Positions 39,374 to 51,875 are shown, counted from the first letter of the stretch. The stretch: DNA of 64,000 nt from Shewanella sp. OMA3-2 (GCF_021513195.1 NZ_CP090974.1:3980001-4044000); one strand, 5' to 3'. Notes: a model not told the origin generated them from the letters alone. Translations and numbers: made by a program.

Positions 39374-40795
39374 ATGACCAGTCCATTACGTAGTTTTACC
39401 TCGTTATACAGTACTACCTTTATGATGGTACTGGCAGCCGGTCTACTGACTACATATTTAGGCCTAAAACTCACTACGATGGAAGTACCACAAATATGGG
39501 TAGGTGGCATGATGTCTGCCTACTATATTGGTTTGGTATGTGGCTCCAAAGTAGGTCACAAACTCATCGCACAAGTGGGCCATATTCGCGCTTTTGTTGC
39601 TTGCGCAGGTGTGGTCACTGCATCTGCGTTAGGTCATGCATTAATTGACGACTTAACCATTTGGTTAATACTGCGAGTCATTGTTGGCATGGGTATGATG
39701 TGTCAATACATGGTGCTTGAAAGCTGGCTTAATGAGCAGTCTGAGCCAAGCCAGCGCGGTACCGTTTTTGCCAGCTATATGATTGTATCTTATCTTGCAC
39801 TCATGGCTGGTCAAGGCGCTATTAGCTTGTATCCTGACTTAGGCATTGAACCTTTGTTACTTATCGCAATTTGTTTTGCCTTATGTACCGTGCCGATCTC
39901 GATTACCCGTCGCATTCACCCAGAACCATTGACACCTGCACCACTTAACATGAAACACTACTGGAAGCGCGCGCCACAAGCACTCACTACCATAGCTTTA
40001 GGCAGCATGATTGTGGGGTGTTTTTACGGTTTAGCGCCAGCATATGCCACAGCGCAAGGGATTGAACCGCAATCTGTCGCCTTATATATGACCTGTACTA
40101 TTTTTGCAGGTTTATTAGCCCAATGGCCGATGGGTAAACTGTCAGATTTAATGCCAAGAAGCCGCCTTATTCGGATTAATTGCGGTCTGCTTGGTATATT
40201 AGTGCTAATTATTGCACTGGTACCTTTTGATGCTCAAATCTCGTTAGTCTTAACCGCAATATTTGGCGTGTTAGCTTTTACGCTCTATCCATTAGCCACA
40301 GCGTTAGCCAATTCACGTGTCGAGCAACATGAACGTGTCGGGTTATCGGCGACCATTTTAGTGACATTTGGTATTGGAGCCAGTATTGGCCCGCTTGTCG
40401 CGTCATCCCTTATGCAGCATCTAGGCAATGATATGCTATATGGTTTTATGAGTATTTGTGCCTTCACTTTAGTTATTCGGTTATTGTTTATTAATAACAA
40501 ACAAAAAGCAGAACAGGGCTCAAGCCATGATTATGTCATGGCTGGCGGAGATTTAGTCTCGTCGCCATTGGCTGCATCTTTTGACCCCAGAGTAAATGTG
40601 CAATCGGTGCAAGATCAAATGATCAATCCAGATGACAATGCATTTGATATGGTTGGCAGCGAAGACGATGTGTTAGACGATGAGCCTGATTACTCTCAAG
40701 TTGTTGATGATACAAATGATGATGACATCAATACCCACACAACCCCAAATGATGTCATTACCCCTATTGAAATACCAAAGCCAAGCGAGAAATAG
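39374..40795 (+). CDS. Major facilitator superfamily transporter, YcaD-like
   Basis: This protein of about 473 residues has 12 transmembrane helices, beginning TSPLRSFTSLYSTTFMMVLA. It shows the MFS loop motif G-x-K-x-G-x-K (GLVCGSKVGHKLIAQVGH) and MCQYMVLESWLNEQSEPSQRG, which is typical of the YcaD group. An acidic cytoplasmic tail of about 90 residues follows the last helix (DDVLDDEPDYSQVVDDTNDD), longer than in E. coli YcaD. The substrate is unknown. ATG 39374 follows GAGG by 8 bp and is preferred over GTG 39371. It lies about 50 bp after the DUF481 gene, possibly cotranscribed. Confidence 0.82.
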   Translation: MTSPLRSFTSLYSTTFMMVLAAGLLTTYLGLKLTTMEVPQIWVGGMMSAYYIGLVCGSKVGHKLIAQVGHIRAFVACAGVVTASALGHALIDDLTIWLILRVIVGMGMMCQYMVLESWLNEQSEPSQRGTVFASYMIVSYLALMAGQGAISLYPDLGIEPLLLIAICFALCTVPISITRRIHPEPLTPAPLNMKHYWKRAPQALTTIALGSMIVGCFYGLAPAYATAQGIEPQSVALYMTCTIFAGLLAQWPMGKLSDLMPRSRLIRINCGLLGILVLIIALVPFDAQISLVLTAIFGVLAFTLYPLATALANSRVEQHERVGLSATILVTFGIGASIGPLVASSLMQHLGNDMLYGFMSICAFTLVIRLLFINNKQKAEQGSSHDYVMAGGDLVSSPLAASFDPRVNVQSVQDQMINPDDNAFDMVGSEDDVLDDEPDYSQVVDDTNDDDINTHTTPNDVITPIEIPKPSEK

Positions 40796-40822
40796 ACCTT
40801 CTAGGTACTTTTGTTACAAAAC

Positions 40823-40850
40823 AAAAAAGCGAGCAGATGCTCGCTTTTTT
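40823..40850 (+). terminator. Bidirectional terminator between the MFS gene and rlmB
   Basis: AAAAAAGCGAGCA/TGCTCGCTTTTTT hairpin with A and T runs on both sides. Confidence 0.9.
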
Positions 40851-40868
40851 ACCATTATCAAATGACCG

Positions 40869-41621
40869 CTATACTAAACGTTGACGTACTGCTTCAAATA
40901 AACAAATACCGGTAGCAACAGATACATTTAAGCTTGAAACTGTACCAGACATTGGAATAGAAATAAGCGAGTCACAGCTTTCGCGGGTTAAACGGCGTAA
41001 ACCCTTGCCCTCTGCGCCCATCGCAATCGCTAACGCGCCTTTAAAGTCAGCTTGATACACATTACTATCTGCCTCGCCTGCTGCACCTACAATCCACACA
41101 CCTTTTTCTTGGATGTGACGCATTGTGCGTGCCAAGTTAGTCACTTGAAATAACGGCACAACTTCTGCTGCACCACTCGCAACTTTGCTTACAACTGACG
41201 TTAGGCCAACCGAATTATCTTTAGGCACAATAACCCCGTGCGCACCAGCAGCATCAGCATTGCGAATACAAGCACCTAAATTATGCGGATCTGTGACACC
41301 ATCGAGTATCAAGAAAAATGGCGTTTTCTGCTCAGCACTGAGCTTATCCAGTAAAGCGTCTAACTCATTTTCAGCAAGCACTTTAGCTGCAGTTACGCGT
41401 GCAACCACACCTTGGTGCTGGGTACTTTCTGCTTTTTCATCGAGCACTTTTCTAGCTGAACGCTGTGACTTAATACCCGCTTCTTGAGCGGCATTAACTA
41501 ATGGCTCTAAACGTTCGTCATCACGACCTTGCATTAGCCATAATTCAATCACGCGTTCTGGACTGTTTTTTAAAAGGGCTTCAACTGCGTGAATACCAAA
41601 AATAACATCTTGTTTTTTCAT
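40869..41621 (-). CDS. rlmB: 23S rRNA (guanosine-2'-O)-methyltransferase RlmB
   Basis: This 250-residue SpoU/TrmH-family methyltransferase modifies G2251 of 23S rRNA. It has the N-terminal substrate-binding domain ([20 protein letters not shown]) and knotted SPOUT motifs: [49 protein letters not shown] and [18 protein letters not shown]. It follows rnr by 4 bp, as in E. coli and Vibrio. Confidence 0.97.
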   Translation of the reverse strand: MKKQDVIFGIHAVEALLKNSPERVIELWLMQGRDDERLEPLVNAAQEAGIKSQRSARKVLDEKAESTQHQGVVARVTAAKVLAENELDALLDKLSAEQKTPFFLILDGVTDPHNLGACIRNADAAGAHGVIVPKDNSVGLTSVVSKVASGAAEVVPLFQVTNLARTMRHIQEKGVWIVGAAGEADSNVYQADFKGALAIAMGAEGKGLRRLTRESCDSLISIPMSGTVSSLNVSVATGICLFEAVRQRLV

Positions 41622-41625
41622 TTAA

Positions 41626-44185
41626 TTACTTTCTCTTACTGCTTTTGGCTTCAGCCGCTTTTGCGGTTGATTCGCTATTGTTGGCTTTATTAGCATCTGG
41701 CTTCTTAGCTTTCGATTTACTCGCTAAAGGCTTTTTGACAGTCGTTTTTTTAGCGTCAGTCTTTTTGGCGCTAGGTTTTTTTACCCGCGGCTTTTTGCTA
41801 GTCTGTTCTTTAGCGGAACCCTTGTTAGCTGAATCTTTGCTAACTGCTGAGCCGGTACTTTCAGAAGCTACTTTTTTGCGTCGACCTTTAGACGGCTTAT
41901 CACCCTCTTTAGCGCCACGTGTAGTCTTAGCACCTTCTAACTTAACGCGATCACGTGCCGTAAGTGGCTTGTTACTGTTTCGACGTTTGCCCTGACCTTT
42001 GCTGTTGTCACCAATCATGATTAAATCGATTTGACGATCATCTAAGTTAACTGCGGCAACTTTGACGCTAACGGGATCACCAACTTGGTAAACTTGACGG
42101 GTATTTTCACCGACTAAACGCTGGCGCATAGCATCAAACTGATAGTAGTCACTGGCTAAGCTGGATATATGCACCAGACCATCGATGAATAAATCATTTA
42201 AGCGGACAAATAAACCAAAGTTGGTCACTGATGCAATGACAGCTTCGAAGTCATCACCTACATGATCTTGCATGTATTCACATTTAAGCCAGTCGCTGAC
42301 ATCGCGAGTCGCTTCGTCGGCCCTGCGCTCAGTAGTTGAACATTCTTCCCCTAATGAATCTAACTCAGCTGTGGTGTACTGATAGCCACCGTCCTGAGTC
42401 CACTTGTCTTTAACTGTGCCTTCACTATTAGCCAGTAAAAACTTAATCACGCGATGAAGAACAAGATCAGGATAACGGCGAATAGGCGATGTAAAGTGAG
42501 AATACTCTTCTAAAGCTAAGCCAAAATGCCCTTCATTATCTGGGCTATAAATAGCTTGGCGCATAGAGCGTAATAACATGACCTGAATAAGCTCAGCATC
42601 CGGTCTGTCTGCTATTTTCAGCATAATACCTTGGTAATCTGCTGGTGTAGGCTCTAAGCCACCGTCCATCGATAAACCACGCTCCGCGAGAAACTCTTTA
42701 AAGTTAACTAACTTTTGTTCAGATGGCGCTTCATGCACACGGTATAACACTTCACCTTTGTTCTTTTTAACGAACTTAGCAGACGCCACATTGGCTAAAA
42801 TCATACATTCTTCAATAATTTTATGCGCTTGGTTACGGCCTCTAGGAACAATCTTATCAATTTTGCGTTGTTCATTAAAAATAAATTGCGTCTCTAATGT
42901 TTCAAATGCAATAGCACCTCGCTCTGCTCGTCGCTCATCTAAGGTTAAGTACAAAGACTGTAAACACTGTAAATGCGGGAACAATGCTTTATGTTCAGGG
43001 GCAATCACGCCACCTTCTAGCATGTCGGCAACTTGGGTATAAGTGAAACGCGCATGGGAATGCATTACTGCGGAGTAAAATTTATAGCCTGACAGCTTAC
43101 CGCTGGCGGCAATAGTCATTTCGGCCACCATACACAAACGATCGACATGAGGGTTTAACGAACATAATCCGTTAGAAATTTTCTCTGGCAACATGGGAAT
43201 CACTTGCGAAGGAAAATATACCGAGTTGCCACGCTCACGAGCTTCGACATCTAATGCCGAATCTGTGCGCACATAATGGCTTACATCAGCAATAGCCACC
43301 CACAAGCGCCAACCACCACCGGTTTTTTTCTCCGCATAAACCGCATCATCAAAGTCACGAGCATCTTCACCATCAATAGTGACGAGTGGTAAATGACGTA
43401 AATCTACTCGGCCTTGTTTGTCTGACTCAGGCACTTCATCAGGTATACGCTTAAGCTTTTTTCAATAATATCTGACCAGGTATGGGGTAAATCATAATTG
43501 CGCAGTGCAATTTCAATTTCCATACCCGGAGCCATCGTTTTGCCTAGTACTTCAGTGACTTTACCCGCAGCTTTCACAAATCGACCTGGTCGTCTTGTTA
43601 GCTCAACCACCACGACATCACCAGCACGGGCACCGTTTCTATCTTCATCGGCGATTAAAATCTCTTGGTTGATACGACGATCATCGGCAATAATAAATGC
43701 CATCCCGCCATCAACATGATATCGGCCAACTAATGCCGCACTTCGCTCTTGAACCAAACGAACTATTCTTGCTTCTCGGCGTCCACGACGATCTGTACCC
43801 GCTTTTTGTGCCAGCACTTTATCGCCATGAAAATACATCAGCATGTCACGGTTATTAATAAATAAATCGTCACCACCTTCTTCAAGCTTTAAAAAGCCGA
43901 AGCCATCTCGGTGGCCAATAATGGTGCCCGATAATAAATCCATTTTCTCAGGTAACCCGTAGCTTTGACCCTGGTAAATACTAACTGGCCATCACGCTCC
44001 ATCGCACGCAAACGGCGACGCAAAGCCTCTAATGGTTCTTCCTCAGTTATTTTTAACGCTTCTGCTATTTTGTCACGGGTAACGGGTGACTTTTGCGCGC
44101 GCAAGTACTCTAAAATGTACTCACGGCTAGGAATAGGATTATCGTACTTGTCTTGTTCTCTCTCAAAATGAGGATCGGTGATCAT
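41626..44185 (-). CDS. rnr: Ribonuclease R, interrupted by two frameshifts
   Basis: This 3'-5' exoribonuclease appears as three overlapping frames. The N-terminal winged helix (44185 to 43889) is [20 protein letters not shown]. The cold-shock part (43943 to 43404) is [20 protein letters not shown]. The catalytic RNB domain with S1 and Lys-rich tail (43434 to 41626) has [20 protein letters not shown] with the catalytic Asp cluster, [20 protein letters not shown] and [18 protein letters not shown]. One missing G in CCC 43969-43971 and one missing A in the T6 run at 43457-43462 restore [20 protein letters not shown] and [20 protein letters not shown]. Joined length is about 850 residues, normal. 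The tail is about 100 residues of Lys/Ala/Ser/Thr for RNA binding. Confidence 0.92.
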
Positions 44186-44220
44186 TCAATTTCCAAATCA
44201 TCGGCATAATATTGTATGCC

Positions 44221-44853
44221 TTATTGCATATAAAGTTGTTGCTGCTGAGCCCTTTCAACAATACTTGTGGGCATTTTCACAGCAAGTTGTTGTAATAGTG
44301 AAGTCGCTTTCTTTTGCTGACTCTCACCATCGAAAATACTGTTATAAAGCCAATGATAGCCTATTTCATAATCTTTTGGGCTACCATAACCTTCAGTAAA
44401 CAGTTTAACTAACATCATACGTGCATTTACATCACCATTTGCTGCTGCCGGTAACGTGTATTGCACTGAACGATGTCGATCTTTTACTACTAATTTTCCT
44501 TGGTAGTAATAATCTGCTAATTTTAACATTGCTTCGGCACTGCCTTGTTGGGCGGCCGTTTGTAACATAGCAACTCCACGAGCAGGATGCGCTTTCACAC
44601 ACACGCCGTGATTTAACATTTCGCCCCATAAAAATTGATATAAGGGCTGCTGTAGCACTTCTGCTCTAGCTTCAATATCTTGTACTAACTGACATTCATC
44701 AAGCTTCACACGTTGGAGATATTGATTACTGCGGATCAAATTAATGAGTTGTTCATCACTATAAATGTCATAGGCGGCAGAGACAGCCCTAGCCATTTGA
44801 ATAGAAGAACCAAATAATAACGTGAATATGAGAAGTAATGAAAGCCGTAACAT
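44221..44853 (-). CDS. motX: Flagellar motor protein MotX
   Basis: This 210-residue periplasmic protein has a signal peptide (LSLLLIFTLLFGSSIQMARA) and Sel1-type helical repeats (GVAMLQTAAQQGSAEAMLKLADYYYQG; AAANGDVNARMMLVKLFTEGYGSPKDYE). It strongly resembles Vibrio MotX, including LERVK-like LQRVKLDECQLVQDIEARAE and YQFLWGEMLNHGVCV. MotX forms the T ring that holds stators around polar flagellar motors. Its position between rnr and purA is the same as in Vibrio, supporting the call. No other flagellar gene is in the window. Confidence 0.87.
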   Translation of the reverse strand: MLRLSLLLIFTLLFGSSIQMARAVSAAYDIYSDEQLINLIRSNQYLQRVKLDECQLVQDIEARAEVLQQPLYQFLWGEMLNHGVCVKAHPARGVAMLQTAAQQGSAEAMLKLADYYYQGKLVVKDRHRSVQYTLPAAANGDVNARMMLVKLFTEGYGSPKDYEIGYHWLYNSIFDGESQQKKATSLLQQLAVKMPTSIVERAQQQQLYMQ

Positions 44854-44946
44854 AAAAATTCTCGATGACAGTTTGATTAACTCATTAATCGGCCGCTACA
44901 GATTTTTCTTAAGTATTGAGCCAATACTTTCTTAGCTGCTTTCATT

Positions 44947-44972
44947 AAAAAGGCCGCTTAACGCGGCCTTTT
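44947..44972 (-). terminator. Intrinsic terminator of purA
   Basis: AAAAAGGCCGC/GCGGCCTTTT hairpin after the purA stop. Confidence 0.88.
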
Positions 44973-44984
44973 ACGATATTGATT

Positions 44985-46316
<1,332 letters not shown>

Positions 46317-46352
46317 TTAACAGATTTTAGGGGGTTGTAGGCAAGTATTTTA

Positions 46353-46538
46353 TTAAAAAATAATCAATATAACGATCCCTGCTGTGACTAAAGATCCACC
46401 TAAGCGCCTGAGAACATTTTGGTTTTGTCCAGAAAGCTCAAATAAATACTTTTTCCATTTTTGTGGAAACAATAACGGACCAAGCCCTTCAACGATAAAT
46501 ACTAAGGCAATTGCAGTCATAAAAAGCTGTAAGGTCAT
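46353..46538 (-). CDS. yjeT: DUF2065 small membrane protein (YjeT-like)
   Basis: This 61-residue protein has two helices flanking a basic loop (FPQKWKKYLFELSGQNQNVLRRLGG), the DUF2065 pattern. Function unknown. Upstream of purA, as in other gammaproteobacteria. Confidence 0.85.
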   Translation of the reverse strand: MTLQLFMTAIALVFIVEGLGPLLFPQKWKKYLFELSGQNQNVLRRLGGSLVTAGIVILIIF

Positions 46539-46593
46539 CTAAAACGCCCTCGATTTAGGTGCGATAATCTTATCATCATAAAATTCAGCCAAT

Positions 46594-46621
46594 AAAAAAC
46601 CCAGCATAAGCTGGGTTTTTT
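46594..46621 (-). terminator. Intrinsic terminator of rplM-rpsI
   Basis: AAAAACCCAGC/GCTGGGTTTTT hairpin directly after rpsI. Confidence 0.9.
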
Positions 46622-46637
46622 GTATTCCAAAGGCGAA

Positions 46638-47030
46638 TTAACGCTTCGAGAATTGTGGCTTACGACGTGCTTTACGTAGACCAACTTTCTTACGTTCAAC
46701 TTTACGAGCATCACGGGTAACAAAACCAGCGGCACGTAGAGAAGGACGTAAAGTCTCATCTAGTTGCATTAACGCACGAGTAATACCGTGACGAATTGCA
46801 CCTGCTTGGCCAGTGGTTCCACCGCCTTTAACAGTTACATATATGTCGAATTTATCAGTCATTTCAACTAACTCTAATGGTTGACGAACAACCATACGAG
46901 CAGTTTCACGGCCAAAATATATATCAAGTGGACGTTGGTTAACAACGATTGTACCACTACCTGCTTTAACGAATACGCGAGCAGTTGATGTTTTACGACG
47001 GCCAGTGCCGTAGTACTGAGTTGCAGACAT
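46638..47030 (-). CDS. rpsI: 30S ribosomal protein S9
   Basis: 130 residues: [39 protein letters not shown] and a basic C-terminal tail ending KPQFSKR that reaches the P-site tRNA. It lies 15 bp after rplM and shares its operon. Confidence 0.98.
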   Translation of the reverse strand: MSATQYYGTGRRKTSTARVFVKAGSGTIVVNQRPLDIYFGRETARMVVRQPLELVEMTDKFDIYVTVKGGGTTGQAGAIRHGITRALMQLDETLRPSLRAAGFVTRDARKVERKKVGLRKARRKPQFSKR

Positions 47031-47045
47031 TAGCTTACTCCCGTT

Positions 47046-47477
47046 TTAAATATCAAGAACTTGTGGTTGTTGTGCGGCATGGTTATGCTCAGTGCCTGCG
47101 TAAACCTTAAGTTTACGGAACATAGCACGGCCCAATGGACCTTTTGGCAACATACCCTTAACAGCTTTCTCGATAATCATCTCAGGTTTATGAGCTTGCA
47201 ATTTCTCAAAAGAAATTTGCTTAATCCCACCGATGAAACCAGTGTGCGAGTAGTAAATTTTACCCGCAGCTTTGTTACCAGTTACAGTAACTTTCTCAGC
47301 ATTAATAACGATGATGTAGTCACCAGTGTCAACATGAGGTGTATACTCAGGCTTGTGCTTACCGCGTAAACGAGTAGCAATTTCAGTAGCCATACGACCT
47401 AAAGTTTTACCTTCGGCATCAACGACGAACCAGTCACGTGTGACTGTTTCTGATGTAGCATTAAATGTAGTCTTCAT
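47046..47477 (-). CDS. rplM: 50S ribosomal protein L13
   Basis: 143 residues with the family motifs [38 protein letters not shown] and [20 protein letters not shown], and a C-terminus VLDI. First gene of the L13-S9 operon. The 279-bp gap upstream separates it from zapE and should contain its promoter. Confidence 0.98.
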   Translation of the reverse strand: MKTTFNATSETVTRDWFVVDAEGKTLGRMATEIATRLRGKHKPEYTPHVDTGDYIIVINAEKVTVTGNKAAGKIYYSHTGFIGGIKQISFEKLQAHKPEMIIEKAVKGMLPKGPLGRAMFRKLKVYAGTEHNHAAQQPQVLDI

Positions 47478-47756
47478 TTTTTACAAAAACCCAATGTTTA
47501 AAATTCTGTCTCACATGCCAACTGCAAGTCGCAATTAACACAAAATGGACCGATTCTTGCCCCTTCGAGCATGAATATTGGCTTAAAACTTCCGCCCAAT
47601 TCGACGGAGTAACGAGGGCAGGTGCGGATTATACGCAAACATAAGATAGAAATCACCTGATATTTATGAAAAGCGTTAAATAGTTTGATCGTTTTATCAG
47701 CAACTCTACCGTTTCCTTTTGCTCAAAATAGCAGCAAATTTAGTATCTATACTATT

Positions 47757-48866
47757 TTAAGGTAGATGCTCTAAGGTTAAATAATCATGGGATTGCATTT
47801 CTATAAGTCTTGAGCGGCAGCGACGAAACTCAAAGTTCAACATACCTTGGGTGTAAATATCCTCTAAAGGCACCTGAGCTGAAATAATAAGTTTTACATT
47901 TCGCTCGTAAAACTCATCCACCATAGCTAAAAAACGCCTTGCAATATCATCACCGGTTAATTGCTCACCCATTTGTTCAAGCCCACTGAGTAGGACGGTA
48001 TGATAAATTCGGGCAATCTCCATATAATCTCGCTGAGAACGCGGCCCATCACATACATCTCTAAAGTTGGCCAGTAACACCCCTTGAGATTGCTGACGAA
48101 TACTGATTAAGCGGCCATCAATATTGATGGCGTCGGTCAACACCTCCGACTCTGGTGCAAGCTGTTTAAAGTAAGTGTGTAAATTCAAGTCAGCCTGTTC
48201 ATCAAGCGGGTAATGATAAATCTCAGCTTGCTCTAAGGTTCTTAAGCGATAGTCTATACCTGAATCAACATTCAAAATTTCACAATGCTGATTAATCAAT
48301 GCGATAGCAGGTAAAAAGCGTACTCGTTGCAAGCCGTTTTTGTACAAATCATCAGGAATAATATTAGAGGTAGCCACTAATGCCACCCCTTCCTTAAATA
48401 GGGCTTGAAACAAAGTGCCCAATAGCATCGCATCGGTAATATCAGAAACAAAAAATTCATCAAAGCAAATGACTTTATATTGATTGGCCATTTTTTTTGC
48501 GATCGTCAGTAACGGGTCTTGTACCCCTTTTAACTCGCTTAAATCATGGTGAAGCTGATGCATAAAGCGATGAAAATGCGCTCTGAGCTTTTTATCACCC
48601 GGAAGCGCATCATAGAAGGTATCCATTAAGTAGGTTTTACCACGCCCTACACCACCCCATAGATATAACCCTTGCACCGATGTTGTCGGTTTTTTACCAA
48701 ATACGGCTAATATTTTAGTTAGACCTGAAACAGGTTGCTCTGCAGCAATTAATTCATCAAAGACACGTTGCAATGACCTAACAGCTTGTTCTTGAGCTGG
48801 ATCATGGGAGAAACTCTCACGGGTGAGATCTTGTTGATAATGCTGCCAAGGGGATAACTGTGACAC
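47757..48866 (-). CDS. zapE: Cell division protein ZapE (AFG1-like AAA ATPase)
   Basis: This protein of about 369 residues binds the division ring in E. coli. It has Walker A GGVGRGKTYLMDTFYDAL, followed by the family phrase LRAHFHRFMHQLHHDL. Walker B is VICFDEFFVSDITDAM, then LVATSNIIPDDLYKNGLQRV. The frame runs up to an ATG at 48911, but GTG at 48866 (VSQLSPWQHYQQDL) gives a start closer to homologues. It stands alone between rplM and degQ on the other strand. Confidence 0.9.
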   Translation of the reverse strand: MSQLSPWQHYQQDLTRESFSHDPAQEQAVRSLQRVFDELIAAEQPVSGLTKILAVFGKKPTTSVQGLYLWGGVGRGKTYLMDTFYDALPGDKKLRAHFHRFMHQLHHDLSELKGVQDPLLTIAKKMANQYKVICFDEFFVSDITDAMLLGTLFQALFKEGVALVATSNIIPDDLYKNGLQRVRFLPAIALINQHCEILNVDSGIDYRLRTLEQAEIYHYPLDEQADLNLHTYFKQLAPESEVLTDAINIDGRLISIRQQSQGVLLANFRDVCDGPRSQRDYMEIARIYHTVLLSGLEQMGEQLTGDDIARRFLAMVDEFYERNVKLIISAQVPLEDIYTQGMLNFEFRRCRSRLIEMQSHDYLTLEHLP

Positions 48867-49224
48867 GACTATGACTCTCTTACATCTGATAATTGCTGCG
48901 GATAATAACATTAAAATTTCAATACGAGTAACCGCGTTAAACGATCAAATTAACCTTTGTTAATCGTTAATGAACTATCAAATCGAAACCGACTCCCAAT
49001 AAATAATATATCCACTTTTGCATCATTGTTACGTTTTACCGCGTACCCAATTGACGCTCATTTTGAAACAACGACTATTTACAGAAACAATTGCTCATAA
49101 AAATAATTGCACTTTAATGACCTAATAATTTATCTGATTAACGATATTTAACTTTAATTTACCTCATTCAAGCGCCATATTTTTAGTACTAGGTACTAGC
49201 TTGAGTGTCCAAGGAGCCATATTA
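48867..49224. promoter_or_regulatory. AT-rich divergent region between zapE and degQ
   Basis: About 350 bp of low-GC sequence carrying the promoters of the divergent zapE and degQ genes. An envelope-stress-type promoter is plausible for degQ, but I cannot assign one. No other gene is seen. Confidence 0.35.
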
Positions 49225-50574
49225 ATGAAAACCAAACTAAGCTTACTTTCTGCAGCCCTGTTAACCGCATCATTAACTGTTATACCAAACAGTTCTTTTG
49301 CCGCCATTCCACAATCTGTTGATGGCCAATCAATACCCAGTTTAGCGCCTATGCTAGAACGCACCACGCCAGCAGTGGTGTCTGTAGCAGTGTCAGGCAC
49401 CCAAGTATCTAAACAACAAGTACCTGATGTATTTCGCTACTTTTTTGGTCCAAACGCTCCGCGCGAACAAGTACAGGAACGTCCGTTTCGAGGCCTAGGG
49501 TCTGGGGTGATTATTGATGCTGAAAAGGGTTATATCATTACCAACAATCATGTCATCAACGGTGCTGACAATATTCAAATTGGTTTAAACGATGGCCGAG
49601 AAGTCGAAGCCAAGCTCATTGGTGCTGATAAAGAATCCGATATTGCCTTATTACAAATTACTGCTAAAAATCTCACCGCGATTAAACAAGCCGATTCAGA
49701 CGAAGTCCGTGTAGGTGACTTTGCCGTTGCTATTGGTAATCCATTCGGTTTAGGGCAAACAGTGACATCGGGTATTGTTAGTGCTTTAGGGCGAAGTGGC
49801 TTGGGTATAGAGATGCTTGAAAACTTCATCCAAACCGATGCAGCCATTAATAGTGGTAACTCAGGTGGTGCATTGGTTAATTTAAATGGCGAGTTAATGG
49901 GGATCAACACCGCCATTGTGGCACCTAATGGCGGTAACGTCGGTATAGGCTTTGCCATTCCTGCTAATATGGTCAATAACTTAGTCCAACAAATTATTGA
50001 GCACGGTGAAGTTAGACGAGGTATTTTAGGGGTAGCGGGTCGTGATTTAGACAAAGAACTCGCTACCGCATTTGGACTAGAAACCCAACATGGCGCTTTT
50101 GTTAGCGAAGTCGTACCAGACAGCGCTGCCGCTAAAGCAGGCATCAAAGCGGGTGATATTATTACCAGCGTAAATGGTCGAAAAATCAAATCATTCCAAG
50201 AGTTACGCGCTAAAGTGGCTACTATGGGAGCCGATGTAAAAGTTGAGTTTGGCCTTATTCGTGATGGCGGCACTAAAACCGTTAAAGCCACTTTAGGTAA
50301 AGCTGATGCGATTGAAGCGGCTGCTGGAGCCTTACATCCTATGCTTCAGGGTACTACGCTTAATAATGGCACTAAAGGCGTTGAAATAACCGATGTCGCC
50401 CAAGGTTCTCCGGCGGCGATGTCAGGACTTCAAAAAGGTGATTTCATTGTCGGCATTAATCGCACCCAGGTTAAAGATTTAAAATCCTTTAAAGCCTTAC
50501 TAGAAAAGCAACAGGGTTCAATTGCACTGAAAATACTGCGCGATAACAACTTGAGCTATTTAGTTTTACGATAA
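49225..50574 (+). CDS. degQ: Periplasmic serine protease/chaperone DegQ
   Basis: This S1C protease has about 449 residues. It has a signal peptide (LLSAALLTASLTVIPNSSFA), and the catalytic triad lies in ITNNHVING (His), ESDIALLQI (Asp) and NSGNSGGALVN (Ser). Two PDZ domains follow (LGVAGRDLDKELATAFGLET; VEITDVAQGSPAAMSGLQKG). It degrades misfolded periplasmic proteins. The ATG at 49225, with AAGGAG upstream, is preferred over an upstream TTG. degS follows 171 bp downstream after a terminator. Confidence 0.96.
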   Translation: MKTKLSLLSAALLTASLTVIPNSSFAAIPQSVDGQSIPSLAPMLERTTPAVVSVAVSGTQVSKQQVPDVFRYFFGPNAPREQVQERPFRGLGSGVIIDAEKGYIITNNHVINGADNIQIGLNDGREVEAKLIGADKESDIALLQITAKNLTAIKQADSDEVRVGDFAVAIGNPFGLGQTVTSGIVSALGRSGLGIEMLENFIQTDAAINSGNSGGALVNLNGELMGINTAIVAPNGGNVGIGFAIPANMVNNLVQQIIEHGEVRRGILGVAGRDLDKELATAFGLETQHGAFVSEVVPDSAAAKAGIKAGDIITSVNGRKIKSFQELRAKVATMGADVKVEFGLIRDGGTKTVKATLGKADAIEAAAGALHPMLQGTTLNNGTKGVEITDVAQGSPAAMSGLQKGDFIVGINRTQVKDLKSFKALLEKQQGSIALKILRDNNLSYLVLR

Positions 50575-50660
50575 TGAACAATCGATAAGTGACAGCAATC
50601 GATTGATAATAATGAGTGATTATTGAACTGCAATCACTTAAGCCAATGTTAGCATTCATT

Positions 50661-50700
50661 AATTAAGCATCGAGTATTCAAGCCCGATGCTTAATTTTTT
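50661..50700 (+). terminator. Intrinsic terminator of degQ
   Basis: AATTAAGCATCG/CGATGCTTAATT hairpin followed by TTTT. Confidence 0.85.
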
Positions 50701-50745
50701 CAGTTATGTTAATATTTGTGCTATTCACTTCACATCGATCAGACT

Positions 50746-51822
50746 ATGAACTTTAAAGACATTAGTATTTATCTGAGCAAATCCATTTTATTTGGTCTGA
50801 TCATGGCTGCGGTTTTTCTTATCGCAACCTCATTTGACGGCAGCCCTTTCAAAAGTAGTTTGACACAAGGGGCGAATAAGGGCAGTGAGTTATCTTTTGC
50901 TAAAGCTGTTCGCCGCGCAGCCCCCGCCGTGGTTAACATTTATAGCTTGAGTATTGATCAACGTGCACCGCTTAACTCAAGTTCACTACAGGGCTTAGGT
51001 TCTGGCGTGATTATGAGCAGTCAAGGTTATATTCTCACCAACTATCACGTCATAAAACGTGCCGATGAAATTGTTATTGCACTGCAAGATGGACGGCGTT
51101 TTACCTCCGAAGTCGTTGGCAGTGATCCTGAAACAGATTTAGCAGTGTTAAAAATTGAAGGCGACAACCTCCCTGTTGTACCGATTAATTTAAATAACCC
51201 AGCCTTAGTAGGCGATGTAGTCTTAGCCATTGGCAATCCATACAACCTTGGGCAAACAATTACTCAGGGTATTATTAGTGCGACTGGCCGCAGCGGATTA
51301 AGCTCAGGTTATTTAGATTTTTTACAAACTGATGCTGCCATTAATGCCGGTAACTCTGGCGGCGCGTTAATTGATACCGCTGGCGAATTAATTGGCATTA
51401 ACACTGCTGCGTTTAAAGTTGGCGGCGACAATGGTGGTAATGGGATCAGTTTTGCCATCCCGATCAAACTAGCACACAGTATTATGGATAAATTGATTGC
51501 AGACGGTCGTGTTATTCGTGGCGCTATTGGTATTTCCGGAGAAGCATTAACCCCTGTTGTGGCTCAGATTTTAAACTTACCTGATTTAAAAGGCGTTTTT
51601 GTTACTGGTATTGACCCTAACGGACCAGCTGCCAATGCAGAGATACAAGCTCGAGATGTCATTATTGCTTATGCAGATGCTGACATTCCAGGTGTTGAGG
51701 TATTAATGGATAAAATAGCAGAAACGCCACCTGGTAATAAAGTATTACTGACGGTAATACGACAAGGATTGAAGCTAGAAATACCTGTATTTGTTGTAGA
51801 AAAAAATTCTTTTGATCAATAG
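50746..51822 (+). CDS. degS: Membrane-anchored site-1 protease DegS
   Basis: About 358 residues. An N-terminal membrane anchor (ILFGLIMAAVFLIATSF) replaces a cleaved signal. The triad lies in LTNYHVIKR (His), ETDLAVLKI (Asp) and NAGNSGGALID (Ser), and there is one PDZ domain (GISGEALTPVVAQILNLPDL). DegS senses outer-membrane protein C-termini and cuts RseA to release sigma-E. The start at 50746 (MNFKDISIYLSK) fits the family. The degQ-degS pair is the usual arrangement. Confidence 0.95.
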   Translation: MNFKDISIYLSKSILFGLIMAAVFLIATSFDGSPFKSSLTQGANKGSELSFAKAVRRAAPAVVNIYSLSIDQRAPLNSSSLQGLGSGVIMSSQGYILTNYHVIKRADEIVIALQDGRRFTSEVVGSDPETDLAVLKIEGDNLPVVPINLNNPALVGDVVLAIGNPYNLGQTITQGIISATGRSGLSSGYLDFLQTDAAINAGNSGGALIDTAGELIGINTAAFKVGGDNGGNGISFAIPIKLAHSIMDKLIADGRVIRGAIGISGEALTPVVAQILNLPDLKGVFVTGIDPNGPAANAEIQARDVIIAYADADIPGVEVLMDKIAETPPGNKVLLTVIRQGLKLEIPVFVVEKNSFDQ

Positions 51823-51875
51823 TAACAAATACAAAATAATTCCAACTATGATATTAAGTTGAAAAACAGTCATTA